Source of the DNA: Ophiostoma sp. CBS 140.51 | Taxonomy: Eukaryota > Ascomycota > Sordariomycetes > Ophiostomatales > Ophiostomataceae | NCBI GenBank assembly: GCA_029298735.1 | Contig: JANSLP010000004.1 | Span: forward strand, 62,001-126,000 | Direction: 5' to 3' | Length of the DNA stretch: 64,000 nt | Shown: piece after piece, positions 9,700 to 21,257 of the stretch | How positions within the stretch are numbered: the stretch's first letter is position 1 | Layout: each line of letters opens with the position of its first letter | Notes under the pieces: generated by a model | Databases searched by the model: none | Told to the model about the DNA's origin: nothing | What the model saw: the letters and a program-made list of their open reading frames with translations, nothing else | Program-made: the position numbers and the translations under genes

Positions 9700-11567
9700 A
9701 TTGTGGGTGGATGATGGGCGAAATGGCAGTTGGCATCCTCGGAAATGAGAACTATTGAGCTGTCCTACCAGAACAACGTTTGTCGACCCACGGCATACGA
9801 CATTGACCAACATCCGGTCCCGGTCTGGACAAGCGATGGAAGGCAAACCACCGGAACGAAGTCCGCACAGGCCACCTAGCAACCATCCGGGTTGAGAGCT
9901 GGCCCCGGAGACAGCACGCTCGTCAACACCGCAGATGCTCGAGAGATCCAACGTCAGGACATGTCGAATCAGACACCAATCAAAAGTATTTTGCGAGAGG
10001 CAGCTGCTACTCAATACCCTATCCAACCTAGGCAGCACAAGCCCAGCTTCTCAGCTGCACAAACGCAAACGCAAAGGTCCACATCCGATGTCAACGGTTG
10101 GCCCCATCTCCTGCCATTGGCCCAGATCTACAATACGCCAACCACCGTGCACGACTCTACTGCACCCCATTGCATCTCAGCCTAGTCATCCGGGGAGGGC
10201 CCTACAGAACGAAAGCGTACCACAACCCTCACAATGGCCCATATCTCCTACCGATGGACAGCCGTTACACAAGAGCCCCAACGACAAACGCGGCGAGAGC
10301 CGTGCAAGCTCCCATTGGTCTATACCTATAGGAACGGCCATCAATCGACGGCCTGCAGCAGGCAGCATGGGCCATTGCAGTGCAGTGATGGGATGCCAGT
10401 AAGAGGCTCACTCCCTTACGAGGCATCGGCCAACGGCGATTTACGCGACTGTGGTGTGCAGAGTGCGTCACAGTCGGGGGCAAAACGGGTGGGAACCGGA
10501 GACACCACTACGGCGTGAACTACGCACAGCTATGTGCATACTGTTAGCGATCTGGGGTATATCCTTCTAGAAGGAAATCTTCTGGAGAAGAAGGTCCAGT
10601 GGAAGAAGTCAAAAGACCAAAAGGACAAAGAAAGGAAATAAGAAAGGAAGCTAGGAGCCGGCTGTTGGGATAGTCTACGAGGAAGGTTTATGGCCCGGTG
10701 GAGCTCCAGTTCTAGACGAGTGTAAGAGGCGGACGAAGGCGGCTGCGGGTGAGGCTTGCTGGGTCGGACGCACGCGGGCCTCGCCGTTTGGTGTTCTGAG
10801 GAGAATTGGCGTTCAGAGAAATACCAAGAAATGGAGTTACGAGAATGGGGATACTCTAGGACAATTGAGACTGTTGCATGTTGCATGTGTACTGTGTATG
10901 TGTATGTTTATGTTGCGCCTCATAGTAGACGACGCCGAAGATCCAGCGACGTATCTCCGCTGACCGTTCACGATCAGCTGTCAAAAGTATGGTGAGTTTT
11001 GGGAGAATGTTCTGTGTCATAAATTGGTAGGAATGGAGAAATTGGCGGCGAAGCGTCCACAATTCTTGAGAAGAAGTAAAGTGAAAAGGAGGCAAAATGG
11101 AGTCGAAATAAATCATCGTGAGTTTTCATTACCAAATCATCGGCCAGTTCCATCAGCCTCGTCTGGCCGTTTGTTTACATACGCCGCTGTATGCCGTTTT
11201 GTAGTCCTCTGTTCATTACGTTGAGTTGTAAGGCGGCGGGTGAGACCGGAATGGTCACCCGCACCGGCGACCTCCGATGGGCAACTGGAGGGCCAACAAG
11301 GCAAAACGGTGGAGCTTACTGAGTCCTGCCCAGGTCTTGTCCCAAAAGGGAAAGTCGAGACGGGGCCTTTTCCAGTTCTTCTCTCGTAAACGCCGATGGG
11401 ACTCTTGGAACTCTGTGCCTGTTGTGGTTTTGCGTGTTTCTGTGGTGCCACTGTGGGCGAGAAAGTGCTAGAAAATACGGGCGAAAACTTTTCCATTTTT
11501 GTGACTCGATTCTCGATTCACCACGAACGGAAGGTTCACCGTATCGGGAAGGAGAATTTTTATGCGT

Positions 11568-11639
11568 TTGCCATTCACCGTATTGTTTTTGTCTTTTGCC
11601 ATTCCTATAAGTCATCGACTTGCCATTGACCTTGCCATT
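11568..11639 (+). repeat. four copies of TTGCCATT within 72 bases
   Basis: The octamer TTGCCATT occurs at 11568, 11596, 11620 and 11632. The last two copies form a 12-bp tandem duplication (CTTGCCATTGAC). The spacings are 28, 24 and 12 bases. It could be a protein-binding array or a decayed minisatellite. Confidence 0.6.
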
Positions 11640-13308
11640 GACCTTCCAAAATGACGTTCTAGACGTTCTTGATGTTCACTGCATAAAATTAAAAAATGGA
11701 GAACACAGAAACGGAGACGGGGGTGAAGTGGGCATCTTGGGGAGTGTGAACAGCAGAAGAGAAGCATGACAGGAAAGACGCGGCAAAAAATGGAGAATTG
11801 TTAAAGGGTACGGAATCGAAGTGGAACGTTGACGAGTCACCGGCGAGCACGGAACACAGGCAAGGGGAACGAGAAAAAAAGAACAGTAAGAAGCGTACGA
11901 TGTACGAGAATAGGACGCCGTAAGACTGACTGACTGAGGTGGGAATTGCCGTATTTGGTAATATTTCGTTCTGTCTCCTACTCTCAACCCTTCTCACAGC
12001 TGCCTGCCTGGGTCTGGTCTGAGTGTGAGACTTTGAGAGCCTCTGCTTTCCGTCGCCGCTTCAAGCCGCTTTTTTCTTATTCCAGTGCCTGTGGAGTCTC
12101 GTCCCTCAGCTCATTTCTGACAGGGCTTTCACTGCTCCTATTTGAGCCCAGGGCCAAATCCACAATTTAAGAGATTTTCATCAAGGTTCTAGTTCTAGAC
12201 TTTTCAATGGCACAAGTTCAAATTTCACGATCCATTTATTCACGTTCCCCATTGCAACAAAACGAGTGGGCGAGAACGGACACGCGAAAGAAACGGTGAG
12301 AGGACGGTAGGAAGGAGATATGAATTACGGCATCCACTCCGCTGTGGACATAGAGACGTTTTGTTTGAATTTCTCACACTTTTCCACTTTGAAAATTTAA
12401 ACTCTGATTGCAGATCGGAACTCGTTCAGGGGAAAAGCGTTTGTCTGCAATTGCGAGTAAGGTCCGATCGCAGAGGTAGATCTGATAAAATTTTCTTCAC
12501 GCCGGCTTCCTTCGTTTATACTGAAAGACGTCCGCTTTTCGCAAGCAAAGACGCAATAGTTCGCGTCGTACCCTTGCAAAATTGCCTAATATCGAAATCT
12601 GATAGCTTGGGCGATGAGACATTCCGGCCGGCAAACTGTCGTGAAGAAATGACGACAAGGCAAGGAAAGGCGCAAGGCTCATGTCAAAACCGCCCATAAG
12701 GAGGCAATTGTCGGCCGAGAAAGAAAAATCAAGCGTGCAACGTGCACCGTAGACTGAAAAAAGCCACGGCCATAGCCTAGCCTTGGACCAGGGCTGTCTT
12801 GATGCTATCGCGGATAGCAGAAGAGTGGAATGTTGAAAACAGTGAATGGCCTCCAACACTCCGTAGACTGAGAAACGCGAGGAAGCGAAACCGCAAAAAT
12901 TGGGTCCCCTCTCCGTACCGTCCCGCCAAGACCATGCCCTACTCAGTAAAAGTGAGAGAAACGACGCCAATGAGCGGGTATACGCGAAAGAATCAGAGGC
13001 GAAAGAAGCCGCAAAGAAGGCAAGGAAGGCGGCGATGGCAAACAAAAGAAGCAGGCGGGTCCTGGCATGCGAACTGGTCAAGAAGGTCTGGTCCTTACTG
13101 TCCTGGCTGTCCTGACTACGAATTGCTACCCTCTTACGTCTTATAGGTTCCACATCGCCCACATCGTGTCCGATCGTGAACGGCTATCTCCTGGACTTGC
13201 CTCTTTTGCTCTTTTGCTATTGCCATGCCTCGCGCGCCTTGTGCCATTCCCTAAATTGTTGCGTTTTTGTTTTCGAATGGCTTCCTATTTTTGCTTCAGT
13301 TTTCTTTC

Positions 13309-13333
13309 TTTTTTTTTTTTTTTTTTTTTTTTT
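13309..13333 (+). repeat. 25-base homopolymer T tract
   Basis: This is an uninterrupted run of 25 T residues. It may reflect slippage, or the poly(A) end of an old retrotransposed sequence on the minus strand. I see no retroelement coding next to it. Confidence 0.8.
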
Positions 13334-16300
13334 AGCTCCGGCAATGAGGCAGCCGTGAAAAGGTCCAAGCTCAAGACGTCTGGCAAACACCGGCGCAGGA
13401 AAGAGGAACGCCGGAGAACGCTCGCAGATATTACGTACGACACTGCAGGTGGTGTGAGAGTCGGGGGAAGCATACTCAGTTGACTTCATGCCAGAATTCA
13501 AACTGAAGCTTTTGTGAACAGCATCGTCTGTTGTTTCAATATCGTACGTAGCCTGCAGTATGAAATATGACGAAACAAACAACTGAAGACAGCTCAATTT
13601 ACATCTCAACTATCAAAATGCTAATCACCGGAAATACTCCAGAGAGCCGCGGAGATGGGTAAAACGGTGCATCCGTTGTTTGCATCATTTCCGAGATGGG
13701 GGGTGGTACACGTGCCCTGGAAAGTGCTTGGGAGGGATGGTTTCTTTGGGCTGCAAAGGCCCGCGCTCTGGGCATGGGACCTAGCCAGCACCAACCAAGC
13801 TAAACGAGCCTCGAGGCTTCCGCCTTTCACAAAGAGACATCAACAAAACCCATGGCACCACAAGCTCGGAACTGGAAACAGAATACATCTCTCCAGACCA
13901 AAATGCAGTGGCACGATGTTTGTGTCTTGCGGTCTGGCCTTGTGTCAAACAAAAAGTACGCCCCATCTAATCAATCTCTTGGCAGACAGGAACCGGAAGA
14001 AATGAGAGAGATGGAAGACGGCGTCTGCTTTTCGTTGCTTTTGTTGTTTGTCTCGTCTGCCTTTTTGCACCCTTCATTTCGATGCCGTTCTGCCGTTTTT
14101 TGCGACGTTATACTGGCGGTCAGGGCCAAGGAATAAACCTGCTCTCGCCATGTTTTGACACGGCAACATCGAACTGTCTGAGTTTGGTTCCAGGCAGAGA
14201 ACATGTGTTGTTGTTCTCCTCTTCTCTTTCCCCTCGTTTTCCCCTCTTCGCAACCAATCACCCGGACACCATGTTATTCAAAGCCACCAATGCAAGTACA
14301 TGCTGTACACATACAAACAGAACAAAAAAGGAGTTGTCGAAGAAAAAAACAAATTGGTCAGCTGGCCTCTGCGAATGCGTCCCTCTCATTAGCTGTCTAC
14401 CACACTTTATGGGAGACACGCTCCGATGGACCGCGTTGTCTTATTTTATTTTTCGTGTTCCTGTTCCTTCGTCGTCAAAAGACTTTTTTCATGCATGCAC
14501 TCAGTAGGATGCATGGGATGTACTGGCGCAAGGTTCCCGCGAGACCGGCGTGCCTTGTGCAGATCCAGGCAAGAGTTGCGTCAAGTCAGGAAAAAGTCAA
14601 GAAAAAGTCAAGAGAGAGAAGAGGAAAAAATGCAACGCTGTGAAGGGCATAGCTTCGTTCATTTGTCTTGTGTTCATGTCATATTTGGAGAAACCTAGCA
14701 TGTGATGCAAGTGTAAATCGCATGCACAAGTGTTTCTGTTGCATGGCCTGATGTTTTGTGTCGTCTGGAGTTGTCAACTTACAGAGTCAAGAATAAAGTG
14801 ATATAAACCACAGGTAACGACGTGGTCTGATGTTTCTTCCAGACACTCTGTGTAAACCATGTCCCGTCAACTTCTGGTAGATCTCGATGCTGTCCACCGT
14901 TTTGGAAAAGAGTGTGAACACCTCCGTCTTCGGTGGATACAAAAGAAAACTTTCAAAAACAAACAAGACTGGGGTGTGGAAAGAGAAAACGGTCATTAAC
15001 ACGGGCAGGAGGGGATAACTGTGGGTACCTGCTGGACCTTTTTGGAGAAAGGTGAAAACGACAGGGAGTAGGAGACCGCCGATGGGACAAGAAAATTTTT
15101 CTGAGAGTGCATCATACATTTCCTTTTTGCGCCAACGCGGCCAGCACGCCAGCCAAACCAGAAAGGAGCAGCAGCCCGCTTCTGGCGAGGCCAGCTGACA
15201 AGCAAAAAGTGTGAAAACCCATCAAAGAGAAAAAAGGGACCACCACTCCCCTCGAGACCCTCCCGTCCACCAATTCAAGCAAAGATTGGCCAATGGGACC
15301 TGCGCGTCAGGACACTCGTGACGCCAGATCCCTCCTTTTTGCGACGACTCGAAGAGCGACTCGACACAGACCACCTGCGATCACTGCCACCACCCTTGCG
15401 ACTAGCCGCTGCGATCTCGGGCCTCTCCCTCACGTTGCGTCAACAGGGGGCTTTTTCGGGGCCAAGGAGGCTCAAAGGCTCAAGACACCCGGATATCCCA
15501 GGCTTAGCCCTCCCTATTACAGGCGTAATACTTTGGATTTTACGTGCTTTGGCAGCCAAAGAATGGCGCACGAACGGATTGAACACGCCATACACGCCAT
15601 TCACAAACAACCCAGAGCCCAAGGAAAGCCACCCTCTTGGCCCAAGAAAGACCAAACATCCTGACTCACAGGCCTTTTGGTGTCGACGCACCTGGGCTTC
15701 GTCTCCACTTGGCTGCGTTTTTCTCGCTTCGTTTGCGGTGTTTTTTTATTGTTTTCTTTTTGCAGTCGTGCTTTTCTCCCTTTTTGTCTGATGCCTGACT
15801 GGAAAGCGGAGGTGTTTCGTAGTGTTGAAGGAGTTCAGCAGTAGTGGTTGTCATGATCAGGTCAGCTGTGCCCGTATATAGGAAGAGGGGAAAACAGGCA
15901 GTCGTAATAGAAAATAATGGGATTGTGTAATATGCTGTTTTTCTTTTCCCTTTACTGGGACTCTGGAAACGATCAGCCGTGTGGCTGCCAAGGGCGGTGT
16001 ATTCATTCAAATGTGACGATACCAATGTTCGTGATACTTCCCCTACTCAAATTGTTGATTTCGTAGTCTTCTCACACGCTTTTTTTTCTTTTCATTCACT
16101 CTGATTTTACGAGTGTCGTCTGGCTGTCCCAAAGGGGAAATGCCTGCCCGTCAGATTGCGAGACACATCCTGGTCACAGTCTGCTCCGTTCTCATCCAGC
16201 CCGTTTCTGCTCGCTTCTCCTGCTGAAGGAATGCAGCGGTGCCGGCAGATGGGTTGATGTGCAACGCAAGGACAATGAACGACAGTGAGAAAACGCACGT

Positions 16301-16600
16301 TGTTTTCTCTTTTTCTTGTCTTTGCGTTGCCGTTTTCCCAGGAACGAGACACTTCAGGACAAGGGAGAGCGGCCGCTTGGGTGCAAAACGGGCGGGAAGG
16401 GTGCAAATCATGACACATAATTACTTGATGAAAACCCAAACTGCACCCTTTTTGGTGTCTGTCGGGGCACGTTTTTGGTCTTTTGGGGCACGCCTTGCAG
16501 CACATCAATGGCCAACTACAAGGTACAAGTGCACGTCAAAGGGCAAAGGAACGACTTACACGGAAGAAAAGAATAAAAATAAAAGTATAAGTGTGAAATA

Positions 16601-18293
16601 AATACGGACGCCCGCCCAGTCGCAAAGGTTCTAGACGTTTTGTTGTTTCTCCTTCTTGAACCTCACATCTTTGTTGACTATCACGAGATCTACTTTTCGA
16701 GAACATCGACTATTTTATTATCAATCTTTATCTGTTCAGCCCTCGTTTGCTTTGCCGCTTCATACCCATTTCGGCCACCATCGTTACGACTTACCCCAGA
16801 CGCACCTCGAGCATCTATCTGCATTATCGCGACCGCGCTATCTGCCTGCCGCCAACACCCACAACCACAACCATAACAGCCGCAACAGTCCAAGACTTCT
16901 GAAAATTCTTCTCGACCTCCTCTGCCTGCTTCCCTGCTTGCCCAATTCGCCATCTGCTCCATCCTCGACGTCATCCCATCTGCCATCTTCTCTCATCTGC
17001 CAACCGCCACTGTCGGAAACACATCCCGGCTCGCCCTTCCCAAGCGTGTGGATAACCTGGGGAAATCAACAGCCTGACCTGAGCAGAACTCACAGGCCAG
17101 AAAGCACCGAGCCCAACGCGCAGAAAACCCCCAATCCTATTGCCTGCCCGTTGCCGCCGCCGGACGTACGACAAACTGAGCGAACCACCCTCCTTTCCCT
17201 ATTCCCCCTTTCCCCAGACAAAAGGAAGGAACCACACACACCTTTCTGTGTCTATCTATCCAACGGCACGAAAGACGCGACGCACAAGGGGAAAAAAAGG
17301 AACGAAAAAGAGTGGAACGTTGTCAGAGAGGTCACCCGACCAGCTTTTTTGTCACTTTTGCCCTTTGGCACGCTCGCTACACTTTGCACGCAAGAGGGAG
17401 GCTCAACCTGCATATGCTGGTCATCCGCACCTGAGCATAAACAGCAGCTACGATTGCCAACCGCCCTTACCTTATTTTGTTCTCGGCTCCTTTTTTTGTG
17501 ACCGCATCTCCTCGTCTCCTCATCTCTCCAAGATTTAGCTCCCTTCGCTCCTTCCCAGGATTGACGACATTGGAGGCGGTCAATCAACCAGGACCAGACA
17601 CGGAAAGAACACGAACCGAGAGATCTCTCCTATCTGCCCATATTAAAGGGAAAGAACAATCGCGATCTTCACGCTCGCGCCTTCCCATATCAACAGTCCA
17701 CCGGATCCAAGTGCAATTCGCGACCCAAACCATCCAAGTTTGGGCAGGTCGCTCTTTCCGCATTTCGCACTCTAGACGTTTGGGCTCTAGACTCTGGCAC
17801 CTTCGCTGCTTCGCCTCTCCCTTTCGCCTGTCGTCATAGTCCGTTCAAGGGCCACCCAAAAATTTGCCCCACTTTTACAGGGAAAAGGGAAAAAAGCTTT
17901 TTGCGCCAGCGCCGTTTTGCACACCCCTCCCCTCGTCCTGCGCCTACCGCTCCGTTACGACGTTTCCCCTCTTGGAAGCAGACCCCGGTCGGTTTCGTGT
18001 AAACGGGCCACTAAAAAAAGTAAAGAAAAAAAGGCATTACGAAAGGACGACAAAAGGGAAAACTGGTCGGCTTTGTGAGGCGCGACTCATACTCTTTTTT
18101 TTTTTTTGCCTTTTTTACTTTTATTATTTTATTTTTGGTTCTGTCCCTTTTTATTTGAACACCCCCCTTCCTTCCTCTTTTATTATTATTTTGCTTCCCC
18201 CCTCCTTCCTTTCTTCTTTTCCAATCCTACCCTCCCAATTCACACATCCCATAAATTCACCAACCACACAAAAACCCCCCTCTGCCCCAGAAA
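16601..18293. other. pyrimidine-rich promoter and leader of the arrestin gene
   Basis: The plus strand is strongly C/T-rich, above all at 18091-18293, where long T and C runs lead to the ATG at 18294. Frames of up to 281 codons exist (16656-17501) but show leader-like Ser/Pro/Leu composition. Several short ATG-initiated frames precede the true start, so upstream ORF control is possible if this region is transcribed. TCTAGAC occurs at about 16630 and twice near 17770-17790. Confidence 0.5.
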
Positions 18294-19877
18294 ATGCCAC
18301 ACCGGGTCAGTAACTTCCTTCGCAACCCATCGGCCTCTCTCGAAGCACAAGTCGCCAGCCTCAAGAAGGCCACCGTCCGCCGCCCATCACCCAAGCCGCG
18401 CTCCTCGACTTCCTCCTCATCTTCTATCCGCGCCGCGCACGGCCAGCGCACATTTTCGTATGCCTCTTCTCTCGGCGACGACGACGCATCCGACGACCAC
18501 CACAGCCACAACGGCAGCGTTATAACACCACCGTCACAAGAACAACAGCAGCCGTCGCATCACGGCACTATGAAGACCATGACGTCGCTGCAGCGGTCGT
18601 CCTCTGCTGAGCGGCGCGAAGCCGCACACGCTGCCGAGCACGGCGTGCACCACCGCCTGTCCTTTGGCCCGCTGCACTTTGGCCGCTCCAGCCGCGAGTC
18701 GCACGTCAACCCCAACCTGACGCTCGACTGGAAGATTGAGTCGCCGCCCATTGTCTTGTATGGTGACGCCGAGAACAGCACGGGCGCGCTTGTCTCTGGT
18801 CTCCTTTTCCTCACAGTCAAGGACGAGCCCGTCCACCTCGACTCCTTTGCCGCCACCCTCAACATCCACACCACCCAGAAGCGCCCCTACACCGCACACT
18901 GCCACGACTGCATCCACCAGTACAAGGAGCTGCAAAAGTGGTCCTTTGTCCAGGGCCCCATGACCCTCACCAAGGGCCAGCACGGCTTCCCCTTTTCTGT
19001 GTTGTTGCCCGGCCACCTCCCCGCCAGCATGGACGGCCAGCTTGTCTCCATTGCCTACGAGTTTCACGCCGAGGCCACCCCGCAGTCTGGCACTGGCTTG
19101 CCCGTCAAGCTCGAGAAGCTTTTTGACGTCAAGCGCTCGCTGCCCGCGCCCGAGCTGCCCCACCACTCTGTCCGCATCTTCCCGCCTACAAACATCAAGG
19201 CCAGCGTCCACTTCCCGCAGGTCATCTACCCCATCGGCCAGAACTCGCTGTCGCTGCGTATCGACGGCGTCGCCCGCCTCAACGAAAAGTCCAAGACGCT
19301 CGAGTTTTGGAAGCTCAAGAAGCTGACCTGGCGCCTCGAGGAGACCACCAAGTCGATTGCGCCCGCCTGCGCCAAGCACCAGCCGCCGCCGCCGGCCGAT
19401 GAGCAGTCCGATAACACTCCCGCGAACAAGGGCGTCCAGCGCACCGACACGCGCGTCATTGGCGAGAAGACGCTGCTCAGCGGCTGGAAGAGCAACTACA
19501 GCGGGCCCGACGACGCCAGCGTCGAGCTCGAGCTCGACTACATGCTCGGCAAGCACGCCAAGTACTCGTGCGACACCCGCACCCGCGACGGCACCGAGGT
19601 CACCCACCAGCTGATGCTTGAGATGGTCGTCTCGCAGGAGTGGGCCCCCGCCAACAAGCCGTCCATGGTCACCCAGACCGGCGTCGGCCGCATCCTGCGC
19701 ATGCACTTTACCGACATCCTGACGCAGCGCGGCGGCATTGGTGTTTCGTGGGACAACGAGGCGCCGCCCATCTACCAGGACGTGCCGCCGAGCCCGCCCT
19801 CCTACAACGAAGAAATTAGCGGCGGTCAGGCTGCTCTGCCGGACTACATTGAGCCTCTCGATGGTGTCCGGTCTTAA
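18294..19877 (+). CDS. LDB19: alpha-arrestin, Rsp5 adaptor of the LDB19/ART1 type
   Basis: The intronless frame encodes 527 residues. The first ~130 residues are Ser/His-rich and disordered. An arrestin-like N-lobe begins near residue 138 (LTLDWKIESPPIVLYGDAEN) with the LDB19-type beta-strand pattern, and a C-lobe runs to about residue 485. Two PPxY motifs close the protein: PPIY at 491-494 and PPSY at 501-504. PPxY motifs bind the WW domains of the HECT ligase Rsp5/Nedd4. ART1/LDB19 proteins recruit Rsp5 to plasma-membrane amino acid and other permeases, causing ubiquitylation and endocytosis. The insert CAKHQPPPPADEQSDN, a variable loop, is unlikely to be structural. Family assignment is strong; the permease targets are unknown. 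The gene stands alone behind an 8.6 kb upstream gap. Confidence 0.87.
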   Translation: MPHRVSNFLRNPSASLEAQVASLKKATVRRPSPKPRSSTSSSSSIRAAHGQRTFSYASSLGDDDASDDHHSHNGSVITPPSQEQQQPSHHGTMKTMTSLQRSSSAERREAAHAAEHGVHHRLSFGPLHFGRSSRESHVNPNLTLDWKIESPPIVLYGDAENSTGALVSGLLFLTVKDEPVHLDSFAATLNIHTTQKRPYTAHCHDCIHQYKELQKWSFVQGPMTLTKGQHGFPFSVLLPGHLPASMDGQLVSIAYEFHAEATPQSGTGLPVKLEKLFDVKRSLPAPELPHHSVRIFPPTNIKASVHFPQVIYPIGQNSLSLRIDGVARLNEKSKTLEFWKLKKLTWRLEETTKSIAPACAKHQPPPPADEQSDNTPANKGVQRTDTRVIGEKTLLSGWKSNYSGPDDASVELELDYMLGKHAKYSCDTRTRDGTEVTHQLMLEMVVSQEWAPANKPSMVTQTGVGRILRMHFTDILTQRGGIGVSWDNEAPPIYQDVPPSPPSYNEEISGGQAALPDYIEPLDGVRS

Positions 19878-21257
19878 ATTGACCATTCCTCTCCCATTAC
19901 CTCTTCATAATACCCTTACTCATTACACTTAATACGCCCTTTCTTTTCTTAGTCTCTATTTTTTTATACTCTTTTATTTCTTCTACTTTTTCTCTCACGA
20001 AGCGAGCGACAGCGTCCTTACTTCCCTTTTTACTCTTACATCTTTATTTGACCACGACCCTTTATTTTTCTGTTGTTTATCTCCAGGCGCGTTTGGATTA
20101 GAAAAGTCTTTTTTGTTTATATCATATACCACATTTTGGGAGTTGTCGAGAGAGAAAATCAAAAGAAAAATGCGGCAGAGCATACTTGTCCCCGAAAGAA
20201 AAGGGAGGACAGTGGGCGTTTTTGGATTACTTATTATCTTATATATGGGCGGTTTTCCTGGATAATTGATCAGGATGTTCTTCTTTTTTATTATCAGTAA
20301 ATGAATATAAAACATTTCAAAACATACTGATTTTCATTGCGCCAGCAACTTAAATAAAAGTGATCCTAACAATAAACTGTCAAGTTGGTCACTCCCAAAA
20401 GACGAAACCAGTGTCAGATGGTTGCAGCACTCAAGTATTGTCTGTTGGCCTCTATTGGGACGCGATATCTCGACCAGTTTTGTAAGACAATACAACCCGT
20501 TGACGCCAGTTGCATTCAGACAGCCTTGCGTGACCCATAATAGTGGACATTGCACGCGGGGTCACCCACTATAAATCTCTTATCGATAAGAAAGAGGGCT
20601 GATTCCGCTGCACAAGTGCTGCTAAATCGCCCAGCTGTCCCCGCAAAGTTGGCCAGTGACATGCCCTTTCCGCAGTGAACTGTCTCCGCCGAATTACTCA
20701 TTCGCCCAGGCTGCTGCTCATTCGCCGTACGATACACCGTATAGTGTTGTGCCTGATCAGTGATTCTACGCACTTCCACTCCTGAATCGTACCTTCTTCC
20801 TTTTGCGACCACAACCGACTACTCGTTCCTTCCTGGCCCCGTAAGGCTGTGCGCGGGCGTGACCCTTTCCTTACCTGATTAAATCGAAGAGTCATACATC
20901 GTACTTGAATCCTCTTCAGCCTCTTTTTGTCGACAACGTCTCGCCCTCATCTCCCTCCCTCGACAGCCCTATAAAGGACACCATTGACCTTCCCTTTCCC
21001 ACCATCCCTTGTTCGGAACTTTCAATCGAACAACAATTACTTCTGCTTTCGGCAACAGCAACCACCTCCCAACCCTTTCCGTCCAATCCCACAGCTGCAT
21101 CGATGATTCCTCGAATACCGCAATAAACAAAACCCCCCTTTCTAGCAACTGCGCATCCGATCGCAGTCTTCCCATGTTGCTCACTCCATAGCATCGAATC
21201 CCCTGAACCTCCCACGAACCACATTGTCTTGACCGAGACCACACACACACCGCAACC
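19878..21257. other. intergenic region downstream of the arrestin gene
   Basis: The first part is T-rich and fits a 3' UTR. The last 350 bases are C-rich and end with CACACACACACCGCAACC before the GTPase start, a typical leader. No gene is visible. A palindromic GATA pair lies at 20578-20591. Confidence 0.5.
20578..20591. promoter_or_regulatory. palindromic double GATA site
   Basis: TCTTATCGATAAGA is a perfect 14-bp palindrome carrying two overlapping GATAAG cores in opposite orientation. GATAAG is the core recognised by fungal GATA factors such as the nitrogen regulators AreA/NIT2. The site lies about 670 bp upstream of the GTPase gene and about 700 bp downstream of the arrestin gene. Binding is an inference. 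Confidence 0.35.

Larger units (their letters stand above)
9700..16600. other. long region without a supportable gene
   Basis: I see no gene in these 6.9 kb. Frames reach 221 codons (minus strand, 12497-13162), but their composition is Arg/Ser/Leu-rich noise, they overlap frames on the other strand, and no domain is visible. The DNA changes character repeatedly: balanced composition at 9.7-10.6 kb, purine-rich at 10.6-10.8 kb and around 11.7-11.9 kb, and a 25-base T tract at 13309. I found no tRNA-like B boxes and no transposase or reverse transcriptase traces. It may hold the distal promoter of the arrestin gene or non-coding RNAs. Confidence 0.5.

Noticed and set aside
3686..9865. shared AACCACCGGAACGA word at 3686 and 9846
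   Set aside because: A 14-base match between two places is expected several times by chance in 64 kb, and the two contexts differ.
12497..13162. 221-codon minus-strand frame
   Set aside because: Composition is Ser/Leu/Arg/Phe noise, it overlaps a frame on the other strand, and no domain or intron signals support it.
16656..17501. 281-codon plus-strand frame upstream of the arrestin gene
   Set aside because: It is Pro/Ser/Leu-rich leader-like sequence with no domain and poor start context.
18534..19886. 450-codon frame antisense to the arrestin gene
   Set aside because: It mirrors the GC-rich third positions of the real gene, shows no domain, and its start and end depend on the sense gene.
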